A DNA stretch of 64,000 nucleotides, from positions 1,612,001 through 1,676,000 of the forward strand of contig NZ_CP010776.1 of assembly GCF_001577755.1 (NCBI RefSeq). The letters are read 5' to 3'. This stretch comes from Rufibacter sp. DG15C. GTDB lineage: Bacteria > Bacteroidota > Bacteroidia > Cytophagales > Hymenobacteraceae. Numbering within the stretch: position 1 is the stretch's first letter; every line of letters begins with the position of its first letter. The position numbers and the translations under genes were made by a program. Positions 40,387 to 49,469 of the stretch are shown here, in pieces. The notes under the pieces were generated by a model that was not told the DNA's origin, did no database searches, and worked only from the letters and a program-made list of their open reading frames with translations.

Positions 40387-41734
40387 GAACTTCCGGTTTC
40401 AGATCGTGGCCCGCGTGCTATTGCTGGTGGCCACCGTGTTTGTGTTTTTCAAGATTGGCTTTGACGCTTCCTTGGTAAGTACCCAAGTCTTTGTGGGCCT
40501 ATTGATTGCCGCGCAGACCGTGGCGCTCATTGTGTTTCTGGAGCGCACCACCAACCGCCTAGTCAAATTTCTAAACACCATCAAATACGATGACTTCACA
40601 GAGGTCTTCACCAGCCGGGGAGAGGGAGAGAAGTTTGACGAGCTCTACAAAAGCTACAACGAGGTCATCAAGAAATTCAAGGACATCCGCTCAGAGAAAG
40701 AAGCCACCACGCACTACTTCCAGACGGTGGTGCAACACATTGGCATAGGTATTCTCACGTTTAAGAAATCCGGCGAAGTCCAGCTCATGAACAACGCCGC
40801 CAAGCGCTTGTTGCAAGTGCCCAGGCTGGAGCATGTAGAGCATCTGCGCGCGGTTTCATCTCAATTAGCCGAGCAACTCCTCACGCTCCCCGCGGGTCAG
40901 AGTGCGGTGCTCAAACTGCCACACGGCAAAGAGCGCGTGCCTGTTTCTCTGTTTGCCGTGGATTTGGTCTTGCGCGGGGAGGACTTCCGGTTGGTGTCCA
41001 TCCAGAACATTCAGCGGGAGCTGGAGGACAAGGAGATGGAGGCCTGGCAGAACCTGATTCGCGTACTCACGCATGAAATCATGAACTCGGTGACGCCCAT
41101 AGCCTCTTTGGCCGGAAGCGTAGCCGCCGATGTACAGGATTACCTGGAGGCCCAGCCCGGCAACCAAATCTGTCTGGAGCGCGAAGAAACCGAAGACATG
41201 GGCATGGCCCTGCAAACCATTGAGAAGCGCAGCCAGGGCCTGGTGCGCTTCGTGAACGACTTCCGGAGCCTGGCCCGCGTGCCCACGCCTAAAAAAGCGT
41301 TGTTCAGCGTAGATGAAATGTTCAGGCAGTTGCAGTTGCTGTTCCAGGAGGAGGTGGCCCATGAGAACATCCTGTTCATTGTCAATTGCCGCCCAACTAA
41401 CTTAACCGTGCTCGCTGACCGGGAACTGCTGGAGCAGGTGCTCATCAACCTGGTGCGCAACGCCATCCACGCCCTGGCCGACCAACCCAACAAAACCCTA
41501 CAGCTGGAAGCCTTCCAAGACTCAGACAGCCGTACAGTGTTGCAGGTCTCAGACAATGGCATGGGAATCTCTGAGGAGGCCCAGGAGCAGATTTTCCTGC
41601 CATTTTACACCACCAAATCCACCGGCTCGGGCATTGGCTTGAGTTTGTCCAAGCAGATTATGCGCTTACACAAAGGCACGTTGACGGTGAGTTCAGAACT
41701 GGGGAAGGGGACTACGTTTACGCTTCGTTTTTAG
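40376..41734 (+). CDS. Membrane sensor histidine kinase, partner of the NtrC-type regulator
   Basis: A 452-residue kinase: two N-terminal membrane helices (about 10-60), a PAS-like domain (about 115-220), HisKA with the phospho-acceptor in VLTHEIMNSVTPI and HATPase motifs NLVRNAIHAL, DNGMGISEE and GSGIGLSLSKQI. It begins inside the regulator gene, showing translational coupling. Its last three codons, CGT TTT TAG, are the first nine bases of a 38-bp palindrome, so the repeat provides the stop. An upstream in-frame start is less likely because it lies entirely within the regulator. Confidence 0.92.
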   Translation: MGFRNFRFQIVARVLLLVATVFVFFKIGFDASLVSTQVFVGLLIAAQTVALIVFLERTTNRLVKFLNTIKYDDFTEVFTSRGEGEKFDELYKSYNEVIKKFKDIRSEKEATTHYFQTVVQHIGIGILTFKKSGEVQLMNNAAKRLLQVPRLEHVEHLRAVSSQLAEQLLTLPAGQSAVLKLPHGKERVPVSLFAVDLVLRGEDFRLVSIQNIQRELEDKEMEAWQNLIRVLTHEIMNSVTPIASLAGSVAADVQDYLEAQPGNQICLEREETEDMGMALQTIEKRSQGLVRFVNDFRSLARVPTPKKALFSVDEMFRQLQLLFQEEVAHENILFIVNCRPTNLTVLADRELLEQVLINLVRNAIHALADQPNKTLQLEAFQDSDSRTVLQVSDNGMGISEEAQEQIFLPFYTTKSTGSGIGLSLSKQIMRLHKGTLTVSSELGKGTTFTLRF

Positions 41735-41762
41735 GCTGTTTCCAGAAAATAGGCCGAAAACG
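41726..41762. repeat. 38-bp palindromic repeat supplying a stop codon
   Basis: CGTTTTTAGGCTGTTTC left arm and ATAGGCCGAAAACG right arm (37 bp). It overlaps the final codons of the histidine kinase gene. Confidence 0.88.
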
Positions 41763-42231
41763 GGACTGCTTGGTGCAGGGAAGTAGTTCAGAAGACTTAG
41801 TTATTAAGTGGCAAGCAAGTGGTTAGTCTTCAAGGTTCTCTACAATCTATGCATCATAATTAATTCAGATAGCCCTGCCAAATAGGTGCCTGGCGGAGCT
41901 GCAGTGGCTTAAACAACTATAGGCAAAAGGAGATGAAACGTATCCTGCAAAAGCTGACGGCGCATTTTTATTACGTTGGTTTAGTATTTTACTATTGAAT
42001 TCCATTAATTTTAGAGGAGTTTTCGGTCAGGGTGTACATTGTGCTCTGTCTGTAAGTTATTCCACACCTATCCCACTTCTAATCTTCGCCTGGTTTCCTA
42101 TCCTTTGGGTACGCTAGATTTAAATTCAAGAATAAATCCTTTTAAGACTTACCATTTCATTTTTACTGTTATCAATCAATTATTTAGCTTTTATACCATT
42201 ACTCTTTACCATTCTATCTAAACCCTCTAGT
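41763..42231. other. AT-rich intergenic region, no gene seen
   Basis: About 470 bp between the kinase and the DUF3857 genes. It is clearly A/T-rich toward the 3' side. I find no convincing open frame, no clear promoter with both boxes and no further repeat copy. Confidence 0.55.
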
Positions 42232-44271
42232 ATGCGTATTTCTACCCTTTTGCCGTTTCGCGGCATCTTGTTGGTGCTTTGTCTTTTAGGCAGTGCCCTA
42301 GTCCAAGCCCAGGACGCTCCCGTGAAATATGGGAAAGTGACCGAAGAAGAACTTAAGATGACTTCCTACGCCAAAGACACCAGCGCCGCCGCGGTGATCT
42401 TGGCAGACTATGGAAGGTCATACTTTACCGTAGTTAATAATAGCATGAAACTGAATTTTGAGCGGGTGATGCGTATCAAAGTCTTGAAAAAGGCCGGTTA
42501 TGAAATGGCTAATATTACCGTGCCGTACTATCAGCAGTCCTCAAGCAGTAAAGAGCTGGTATTGAATATTAAGGCCACCACATATAATCTGGAGAATAAC
42601 CAGGTAGTGAAAGTAAAGATGGACAACAGCGCCATCTTTGATGAGAAGGAAAGTGAGAACTGGTACAACAAGAAATTCACTCTGCCAGCAGTAAAGGAGG
42701 GCTCTGTTCTTGATATATCTTACGCCATATCCTCAGACTTCATCTTTAATTTTAGAGACTGGACTTTTCAGGGCTCTATACCGGTGGTGCATAGTGAATA
42801 CCGTGCCTCCATTCCTGAATATTATGAATACAAAAATTTCGTGCAGGGTTATGAGCCAATGGTGGTGAATGAGGTGCTGCCCGGATCCATGACTGTCACT
42901 ACTACGCAACGGGAATCATCTGGTGGAAACATTGGCGTAAGCAGCAATACTACTTCTAGCAGTGAAAATGTACGGACTGTGAACCATAGGTGGGTCATGA
43001 AAGATGTGCCTGCTATTACGGCAGAGTCTTACATTACCACTATTCAAGACTATATCGCTAAAATTGAGTTTGAGTTGGAGTGGATCAGGTATCCGTATGA
43101 GATGGCAAAGCGGGTAGCCGGTAATTGGAACAAACTCACGGACGAGTTCTTGCTAGAAGACCGGTTTGGCGCGCAATTGAACCGCACTGGTTACTTCAAA
43201 AATGAAGTGGCGTCATTGCAGTCTGTAAAAGATACCTTGGAGAAGGTGAACACCATCTATGACTACGTAAAGAAGAATGTAAAGTGGAATGGCAAAGGCG
43301 GTGTTCTGGCTACCAACACTTTACGCAAGGCCTTCGAAATTAAATCTGGAAACGCTGCAGACATTAACCTCATGCTGGTGGCTATGTTGCGTGACGCTGG
43401 CCTGGAGTCCTACCCAATTGTGCTGAGCACGCGTGACCACGGCAGAGTACCTACCCATGCACCCATGCTTAACAAGTTTAACTATGTGGTAGCCTTTGTG
43501 AAAACGCCGAAAGGTGATTTGCTGTTGGATGCTACAGATCCTTTCATGCCTTTGGGCCAACTGCCTAAGCATTGCTTGAACGGGCAGGGTTGGTTGGTAG
43601 CCAAAGACCAAGGCTCCTGGATTCCATTGGTACCACAGGGCAAGTCTACAGAGCTGTTGAACGCAGAACTGAGCATTTTGCCTACAGGAATCATGAGCGG
43701 AAAAGTACAGGAGTCAAGCAGTGGCCTGTTGGCCGTGAACATGCGCACCGCCGTGAAAGAGGCAGGTGAAGCAAAGTACATGGAGAAACTTGTGAACGCT
43801 CAAAACCAGTTTGAACGCAAGAAGCCTGTCTTAAAAGACCTTGCCCAGATACAAAAGCCAATTTCCCTGGAATATGAAATCACCAGCACCGGTGACGGCC
43901 AAGCCAAGGATATCATTTATGTGAACCCTATGCTCTTGAAGGCTAGACAGGAGAACCCATTCAAACACACAGAGCGCAAGTACCCAGTGGACTTTGGCCA
44001 TGGCACAGAAGAAGTGTACGTGTGTAACTTCACCATTCCAGAAGGCTATGTAGTGGAAGAAATGCCTAAGGGTGTGATGATGTCCTTGCCTGACAACGGG
44101 GGTAAGTTTACCTACATGCTGCAGCAGACGGGCAACAAGGTACAGGTGATGAGCAAAGTGACCATCTCTCGTCCAATCTTCTATGCCCAGGAGTATGAGG
44201 CGCTTAAACAATTCTACTCTCAGATTGTAGCCAAGCACGCAGAGCAGATTGTGCTTAAAAAGAAAATCTAA
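42232..44271 (+). CDS. Secreted DUF3857/transglutaminase-like protein A, active-site residues lost
   Basis: A 679-residue protein with signal peptide (to about LVQAQ). The N-terminal beta-rich DUF3857 domain (about 60-270) is followed by a transglutaminase-like domain (about 320-440) and a C-terminal DUF3858-like beta domain (about 540-670). Where active transglutaminases have GDC and FNH, this protein has AADINL (Ile378 in the Cys position) and FNY (Tyr418 in the His position). It should be a non-enzymatic envelope protein. It is close to the protein at 46337 and distantly related to the one between them. Confidence 0.85.
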   Translation: MRISTLLPFRGILLVLCLLGSALVQAQDAPVKYGKVTEEELKMTSYAKDTSAAAVILADYGRSYFTVVNNSMKLNFERVMRIKVLKKAGYEMANITVPYYQQSSSSKELVLNIKATTYNLENNQVVKVKMDNSAIFDEKESENWYNKKFTLPAVKEGSVLDISYAISSDFIFNFRDWTFQGSIPVVHSEYRASIPEYYEYKNFVQGYEPMVVNEVLPGSMTVTTTQRESSGGNIGVSSNTTSSSENVRTVNHRWVMKDVPAITAESYITTIQDYIAKIEFELEWIRYPYEMAKRVAGNWNKLTDEFLLEDRFGAQLNRTGYFKNEVASLQSVKDTLEKVNTIYDYVKKNVKWNGKGGVLATNTLRKAFEIKSGNAADINLMLVAMLRDAGLESYPIVLSTRDHGRVPTHAPMLNKFNYVVAFVKTPKGDLLLDATDPFMPLGQLPKHCLNGQGWLVAKDQGSWIPLVPQGKSTELLNAELSILPTGIMSGKVQESSSGLLAVNMRTAVKEAGEAKYMEKLVNAQNQFERKKPVLKDLAQIQKPISLEYEITSTGDGQAKDIIYVNPMLLKARQENPFKHTERKYPVDFGHGTEEVYVCNFTIPEGYVVEEMPKGVMMSLPDNGGKFTYMLQQTGNKVQVMSKVTISRPIFYAQEYEALKQFYSQIVAKHAEQIVLKKKI

Positions 44272-44275
44272 AAAC

Positions 44276-44301
44276 CGTTTTTAGGGTGTTTTCCCAGAAT
44301 T
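44276..44301. repeat. 38-bp palindromic repeat, half copy
   Basis: Left arm CGTTTTTAGGGTGTTTTC and centre are present, but the right arm is cut short two bases before the next ATG at 44303. Confidence 0.7.
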
Positions 44302-44302
44302 T

Positions 44303-46219
44303 ATGAAAAACTGGATATTAGCTGTTGGGGTGGTGGTACTTTCCTGTACCTCCGCCAGTGCCGGAGAGCCTTCGTATTCTGCCTTGACCATTGACGCCTC
44401 GCTTAAAAAAGACGCCAACGCGGTGGTGCGCGCAGATGATGTGATTTTTACCGTCCACTCGCCGCAGTCTGCCTCGCAGAAAGTGCGGCAGGTGGTCACT
44501 ATCCTAAATGAGAATGGCAATGGCCATGCAAGTTTAGCCGTGGGGTATGATAAGCTCACCAAGATAGATTACATCAAGGGCGCGGTGTATGACATGATGG
44601 GCAAGAAAGTGAAAACCTTGAAAGCCTCTGACATTACAGACGTAAGCGCCGTGAGCGAAGGGACTCTGTTTGATGACAACCGCATGAAAGTGGTCAAGCT
44701 CTCCCTGCCTTCTTACCCATATACAGTGGAGTTTGAATACCAGACGAGTACCAACAACCTGCTGTTCTATCCTACGTGGTATGCCATAAGCACAGATAAA
44801 ACCTCTGTGGAGCACTCGTATTTTCAAGTGTCCATGCCCGCAGATATGCCGTTGCGCTACCGGGAGCTCAACCTGCCGGCAAAAGTAGAGACGGCGCAGA
44901 CCAACGGGAGAAAACTCTACAGCTGGACCATGAAGAACATCACGCCCTTAGAGGTAGAACCCATGAGCATGGGCTACCGTGATCTGATTCCTATGGTAGT
45001 GACGGCGCCCTCAGATTTTGAAGTGCACGGGTATAAGGGAAACATGAACACGTGGTCAGACTTCGGGAAGTGGCTTACTCAGCTAAATGCAGGGAGGGAC
45101 ATATTGCCAGAAGCCACCAAGCAGGAAATCAAGAACCTTACAGCGGCTTTGTCAGACCCGCTAGCCAAAGCGGAAGCTGCCTATAACTACATGCAGAATA
45201 AGACGCGCTATGTGGGTATCCAATTGGGGATAGGCGGCTGGCAGCCTTTTGAGGCGACTACAGTGGACTCTAAAGGCTACGGAGACTGCAAAGCACTAAG
45301 TAATTACACCAAGTCTCTGCTAGAGGCGGCCGGTGTTACTAGCTACTACGCGGTCATAAGAGGAGGCGAAGGCGAGTTGCCCATCATCAATGACTTTCCT
45401 AGCAACCAATTCAACCATGTGGTGCTTTGCGTGCCCACTGCCAAAGACACCCTGTGGCTGGAGTGCACCAGCCAAACCGAAGACGCCGGGTACACCGGTA
45501 CTTTCACCGGAGACAGGTATGCGCTGTTGGTGAAGCCAGAAGGGGGCGTCTTGGTGAGAACTCCCCAGTTTGACGCAAAAGACAACGGGCAGTATAGAAG
45601 TGTAAAGGTAAAACTGAATGCGCAGGGCGGTGGAGTGGCAGAAGCAACCACGTTGTTCTCTGGCAGCCAGCATGAGCACCGCAAAACCATGACGCATCAT
45701 TACAGCCCAGAGGAACAGCTCAAATGGCTTTACAAGAACACTGATATTCCGGCCTTTGAGATCAAGAAGTTTACCCTGAGCCAGACTGAGAAATCCAGGT
45801 CGCCTAAGATGAAGGAGACGTTGCAATTGGACCTGCCCAGAGTGGCTTCGGTGAGCGGCAAGCGCCTGTTCATCACCCCCAATCTCATGAACCGCTGGAC
45901 CTTTGTGCCGCCTGTTACCGAAAATAGAAAGCAGGATGTGGTTTGGCGCGAGCCTTTCTATGACACAGACACCGTGGAGTATGAGATACCGGCGGGCTAC
46001 CTGCCAGAAAGCGTTCCGCAGCCTGTAAAGATTTCTTCTGTGTTTGGTGAGTACAAATCACAAGTGAGCATAAAAGGCGGCCGATTGGTGTACGTGCGGG
46101 AATTGACCATGCACAAAAGCCGCCAGGCGCCGGGCAAATACCAGGAACTGGTCAATTTCTTAAAGCAAGTCTCCAAGGCAGACCAGCAGCAGGTAGTCTT
46201 GGCGGCCACCCCTTCTTAA
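44303..46219 (+). CDS. Secreted DUF3857/transglutaminase-like protein B, active-site residues kept
   Basis: A 638-residue protein with signal peptide (about residues 1-20, VVLSCTSASAGEP). It has the same three-part layout as its neighbours but retains the transglutaminase Cys329 in GYGDCKALSNY and His372 in FNHVVL; the third member is replaced by Glu in LECTSQTED. It could therefore be an enzyme (protease or transamidase-like). It starts 31 bp after protein A. Overall similarity to A and C is low outside the domain motifs. Confidence 0.85.
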   Translation: MKNWILAVGVVVLSCTSASAGEPSYSALTIDASLKKDANAVVRADDVIFTVHSPQSASQKVRQVVTILNENGNGHASLAVGYDKLTKIDYIKGAVYDMMGKKVKTLKASDITDVSAVSEGTLFDDNRMKVVKLSLPSYPYTVEFEYQTSTNNLLFYPTWYAISTDKTSVEHSYFQVSMPADMPLRYRELNLPAKVETAQTNGRKLYSWTMKNITPLEVEPMSMGYRDLIPMVVTAPSDFEVHGYKGNMNTWSDFGKWLTQLNAGRDILPEATKQEIKNLTAALSDPLAKAEAAYNYMQNKTRYVGIQLGIGGWQPFEATTVDSKGYGDCKALSNYTKSLLEAAGVTSYYAVIRGGEGELPIINDFPSNQFNHVVLCVPTAKDTLWLECTSQTEDAGYTGTFTGDRYALLVKPEGGVLVRTPQFDAKDNGQYRSVKVKLNAQGGGVAEATTLFSGSQHEHRKTMTHHYSPEEQLKWLYKNTDIPAFEIKKFTLSQTEKSRSPKMKETLQLDLPRVASVSGKRLFITPNLMNRWTFVPPVTENRKQDVVWREPFYDTDTVEYEIPAGYLPESVPQPVKISSVFGEYKSQVSIKGGRLVYVRELTMHKSRQAPGKYQELVNFLKQVSKADQQQVVLAATPS

Positions 46220-46231
46220 TTCTTTAATGGT

Positions 46232-46269
46232 CGTTTTCGGGCTGTTTTCTAGAAAATAGCCCGAAAACG
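46232..46269. repeat. 38-bp palindromic repeat, perfect compensated variant
   Basis: CGTTTTCGGGCTGTTTTC and GAAAATAGCCCGAAAACG: two positions per arm differ from the consensus and are matched on the opposite arm. 13 bp past the stop of protein B. Confidence 0.93.
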
Positions 46270-46336
46270 ACAAAGTACCTCCTCTAGTGCGCCCTTGCTG
46301 CCAGAGGAGGATTTTTTATGTAGCAGCAATTTCCCC

Positions 46337-48370
46337 ATGAAACCAAAGGTTACCAGCATCAGACCACTACTTAATAAATACCTGCTTCTTCTCTTGTTGG
46401 CAGGCTTGCCTGGCTTGGGCTTCAGCCAAGACCCGCTAAAAATGGGGCAGACCACCGCCGAGGAGTTGAACATGAAAGTATACGCCCCAGACACCAGCGC
46501 GGCCGCTGTGGTGCTGTATGACTATGGCCACTCTTCCTTTCTGTATACCAAAGGCACGCAAGTGCAGTTGAGACGGCTGTTGCGCATTAAGATTTTGAAG
46601 AAAGCCGGACTGGACCAAGCCAACATCAGCATTCCCTTTTACCGCAAAGACTTTAACAACAAAGAAGAGGTGCTAGACTTGAAGGGCTTTACCTATAACC
46701 TGGAAGGGGGCAAAGTCGTCAAGGTGAAGCTAGATGAGAAAGCTGTCTTTGAAGAGAAAGAAGACATCAACTGGTATGTCAAGAAACTGGCCATGCCTAA
46801 TGTAAAAGTAGGTTCTGTCATTGAGGTAGCTTACACCCTCAAGTCTGATTATATCTCTAACCTGCGCGACTGGACGTTCCAGAACACTATTCCGGTGGCT
46901 TGGAGCGAGTATCGCGTGAACATGATGCCCTTCTATGAATACACTCACCTTTTGCACGGGTTCCAGAAGTTTCACATAGAAGACATGAAGGTGATTAGCC
47001 AGGCCATTGCCTACACCTCGCAACAGCAATCAGATAAGATCACCTCAGAGAAATGGGGATCTGCCACCTATAAAATTGCCCAGTACCGTTGGGTGATGAA
47101 AGACGTGCCCGCTTTTACAGATGAACCCTACATGACCAGTGTAGGTGACTACCTGTCCCAATTGGAGTTCACCTTGACAAAAATCCAATACCCAGATGAG
47201 CAGCCTACCTATATGGCAGGCACTTGGGAAGGGTTAGCCACTGAGCTTCAGAAGGAAGAGGAGTTTGGAATGCAGTTGCAAAACACCGCCATCTTTAAAA
47301 AGGCCGTGGAAGAAGCATCGGCTAACAGCCCAGACCTGCTGTCTAAAGTAAAAAGCATTGAGGCCTACGTTAAAAAGCAGATGACCTGGGACGGCAAGCA
47401 CAGGATCTTTTCTGAGAGCATCAAAAAAGCCCATGAGGCACGCACAGGCTCATCGGCAGATATTAACTTATTGCTGACAGCCATGCTGCGCGAAGCGGGA
47501 ATAGATGCCAAGCCCATGTTGGTGAGTACCCGTAGTCACGGCTATCCTGCCGTCAACATGCCCATGCTCAGCAAGTTTAACTATGTGATTGCCGCTGTGA
47601 AGGTAGGCGAGACCACGTACCTGCTAGATGCCACAGAACGTAATCTGCCGTTTGGTGTTCTTCCGTACCGCTGCCTCAACGGACAGGGCTGGGTGACCAG
47701 TCTGCCGGCCGGCAAATGGATGGCGTTGAAGAACAATGAGCGCAACGTACAACTGGTGTCTGCCCACATGGAAATCAAACCAACCGGCGAGGTAATAGGC
47801 AAGATGGAAGAGTCTTACGGAGGGCTGGCCGCCCACCAAATGCGCGCCCACATCAGAGAGCAAGGCCAGGAAAGCTATCTCAAAAAGCTGACTTCTCAAG
47901 ACCCAGAGTGGACCCGCCAGGAGATAAGCTTGGTGAACCTGGAAAAGAACGACACAGACCTGAAGGCCAGCTATAAACTCCATAGAGTAGGAGAGACGCA
48001 ACCGGTAAGTTTGCTGTACGTGTCTCCCATGTTGAACCATGCCACCCAGCAGAATCCGTTTAAATCAGCTACTCGCTTGTTCCCCATTGACTTCGCGACG
48101 CCGGTAGATGAAACGTACGTCTTTACTTATACCTTGCCAGCTGGCTATGAGGTAGAGGAAATGCCCAAAGCCATCAATGTGTCTTTGCCAGACAATTCTG
48201 CCAAGTTCAGCTATATAGTGCAGGTTACAGAGGGCAAGCTACAGATCATGAGCAAGCTCAACATCAACAAGCCAGTTTTCAACGCCAAAGAGTACAACGA
48301 CCTGCGCGAACTCTACAACCGCATGGTAGCCAAGCACGCAGAAAAAGTAGTCCTCAAAAAGAAATCATAA
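46337..48370 (+). CDS. Secreted DUF3857/transglutaminase-like protein C, active-site residues lost
   Basis: A 677-residue close paralogue of the protein at 42232: the same MGQTTAEELNMKVYAPDTSA opening, the same SADINLLLTAMLREAGI with Ile376 in place of the catalytic Cys, Tyr416 for His, and the same C-terminal KHAEKVVLKKKS. Its signal peptide ends near GFSQ. The start ATG at 46337 (MKPKVTS) was chosen because the upstream 14 codons have no signal-peptide character. Confidence 0.85.
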   Translation: MKPKVTSIRPLLNKYLLLLLLAGLPGLGFSQDPLKMGQTTAEELNMKVYAPDTSAAAVVLYDYGHSSFLYTKGTQVQLRRLLRIKILKKAGLDQANISIPFYRKDFNNKEEVLDLKGFTYNLEGGKVVKVKLDEKAVFEEKEDINWYVKKLAMPNVKVGSVIEVAYTLKSDYISNLRDWTFQNTIPVAWSEYRVNMMPFYEYTHLLHGFQKFHIEDMKVISQAIAYTSQQQSDKITSEKWGSATYKIAQYRWVMKDVPAFTDEPYMTSVGDYLSQLEFTLTKIQYPDEQPTYMAGTWEGLATELQKEEEFGMQLQNTAIFKKAVEEASANSPDLLSKVKSIEAYVKKQMTWDGKHRIFSESIKKAHEARTGSSADINLLLTAMLREAGIDAKPMLVSTRSHGYPAVNMPMLSKFNYVIAAVKVGETTYLLDATERNLPFGVLPYRCLNGQGWVTSLPAGKWMALKNNERNVQLVSAHMEIKPTGEVIGKMEESYGGLAAHQMRAHIREQGQESYLKKLTSQDPEWTRQEISLVNLEKNDTDLKASYKLHRVGETQPVSLLYVSPMLNHATQQNPFKSATRLFPIDFATPVDETYVFTYTLPAGYEVEEMPKAINVSLPDNSAKFSYIVQVTEGKLQIMSKLNINKPVFNAKEYNDLRELYNRMVAKHAEKVVLKKKS

Positions 48371-48375
48371 GCTAT

Positions 48376-48413
48376 CGTTTTCGGGCTGTTTTCCAGGAAA
48401 CAGCCCGAAAACG
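48376..48413. repeat. 38-bp palindromic repeat, perfect compensated variant
   Basis: CGTTTTCGGGCTGTTTTC and GGAAACAGCCCGAAAACG; same class as 46232 and starting six bases past protein C. Confidence 0.93.
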
Positions 48414-48429
48414 ATACTTCTATCAATGC

Positions 48430-48465
48430 AAAAGCCCTCGGCTCTAAAAAGAACCGAGGGCTTTT
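48430..48465. terminator. Bidirectional terminator between DUF3857 protein C and tRNA-Pro
   Basis: AAAAGCCCTCGG pairs with CCGAGGGCTTTT. On the minus strand it begins 11 bp past the tRNA 3' end. Confidence 0.88.
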
Positions 48466-48475
48466 CTGTGTTCAG

Positions 48476-48549
48476 TCGGAATGGCAGGATTTGAACCTGC
48501 GACCTCCAGCACCCCATGCTGGCGCGATACCAGGCTACGCTACATCCCG
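48476..48549 (-). tRNA. tRNA-Pro (anticodon GGG)
   Basis: Read on the minus strand the 74 bases fold as a cloverleaf: acceptor CGGGATG with CATTCCG (one G-T pair), anticodon stem CCAGC/GCTGG with loop ATGGGGT giving GGG, and T arm GCAGG-TTCAAAT-CCTGC. Discriminator A; the CCA end is not encoded. The terminator follows directly. Confidence 0.93.
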
Positions 48550-48676
48550 ATTACTAGTATCTATTGCAAAGAAAGTGAAAAATAGGATGCAGCAAAAGTA
48601 GGAGTGGCTTAAAAATTATTGGCTGGTACTTTCAGCGGGCATACCCATAAACGTTCAATTGAAGATACGCCGCCTT

Positions 48677-49261
48677 TTACTTTCTGGTGGTTCTCACCTT
48701 AAAGTGGTACGTGCCAGAGATGTTTTTCTTCACGCCGTTGCTGTTCAGCTCAAGAGCAGACAACTGGTACTTGCCTTTCAGCTGAAAGATGGCCTCAGAG
48801 CCAGAGGCACCCACGTACTTGATGGCGGTAATCTCATTGAACTCCTGCGCAGAGAAACCCTCCTGACTCACCAGATAGGTGCTGCTGCCTTCGGTTACGG
48901 GCACCTTGAAAGAGAACTGGAATGGGCCCGAGACGTCTCCAAAATTTTTAATGGAATACTGCTTCAGGTTACCAGCGGCAACCATAGCGGAACTGTCTTT
49001 GGGGAAGGAGATGAAAAACGAGTTTCTGGTGGATGCGGAAGAGGCAAACGTGTAATACGTGGTGGCATTATGCTGCATAGAAGGCAAATCTAAATGCGTG
49101 CAGTCAATCTTGCGTTCCCAGTCTGGGGTTTTGAAGGCCAGGTGCAGACTGTCATCAACCTCGGGAGTAGGCTCTGGATCATCTGAGGGACAAGCCGTTA
49201 AAAAGCATAGACTCAAGCAGGTCAATGCCAACGCAAATACGCGGTACGTAGCTGAATACAT
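48677..49261 (-). CDS. Lipoprotein of unknown function
   Basis: A 194-residue protein with a lipobox (LCFLTAC, Cys near residue 24) followed by an acidic linker (PSDDPEPTPEVDDSL). The rest is beta-rich with FFISFPKDSSAMVAAGN, FQFSFKVPVTEGSSTYLVS and a terminal GTYHFKVRTTRK strand. I do not recognise the family. The start ATG at 49261 gives a normal lipoprotein signal; an upstream in-frame start is less likely. Confidence 0.7.
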   Translation of the reverse strand: MYSATYRVFALALTCLSLCFLTACPSDDPEPTPEVDDSLHLAFKTPDWERKIDCTHLDLPSMQHNATTYYTFASSASTRNSFFISFPKDSSAMVAAGNLKQYSIKNFGDVSGPFQFSFKVPVTEGSSTYLVSQEGFSAQEFNEITAIKYVGASGSEAIFQLKGKYQLSALELNSNGVKKNISGTYHFKVRTTRK

Positions 49262-49426
49262 AGAGAAAGCAAGATTAGATGGTTTTTGTAGATTGTTCAA
49301 GAAAGAGTCCTGACAAAAGCCAAAGAAAGGAGCAAAAAATCACATTCGCAATGCCTGCTAGGCACAAGTTTTCAAGCAAAGTCTTTTCTAAAGGATTACA
49401 GGAGAATTGGTTAGGTGTGGCTTATT

Positions 49427-49464
49427 CGTTTTTGGCCTGTTTTCACCAAAACAGGCCAAAAACG
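49427..49464. repeat. 38-bp palindromic repeat, near-perfect copy
   Basis: CGTTTTTGGCCTGTTTTC-acca-AAAACAGGCCAAAAACG; it ends five bases before the stop codon of the ABC exporter gene on the minus strand. Confidence 0.93.
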
Positions 49465-49469
49465 ACGGG

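Noticed and set aside
41933-41998. Tiny frame MKRILQKLTAHFYYVGLVFYY preceded by aaaaggag
   Set aside because: The purine run touches the ATG without spacing, and 21 hydrophobic codons in AT-rich DNA are easily random.
42039-42221. Open frame of 60 codons before the DUF3857 genes
   Set aside because: AT-rich sequence with no start signal and no recognisable protein features.
46249-46494. Minus-strand open frame at the start of DUF3857 protein C
   Set aside because: It lies on the opposite strand of a clear gene and includes a palindrome copy.
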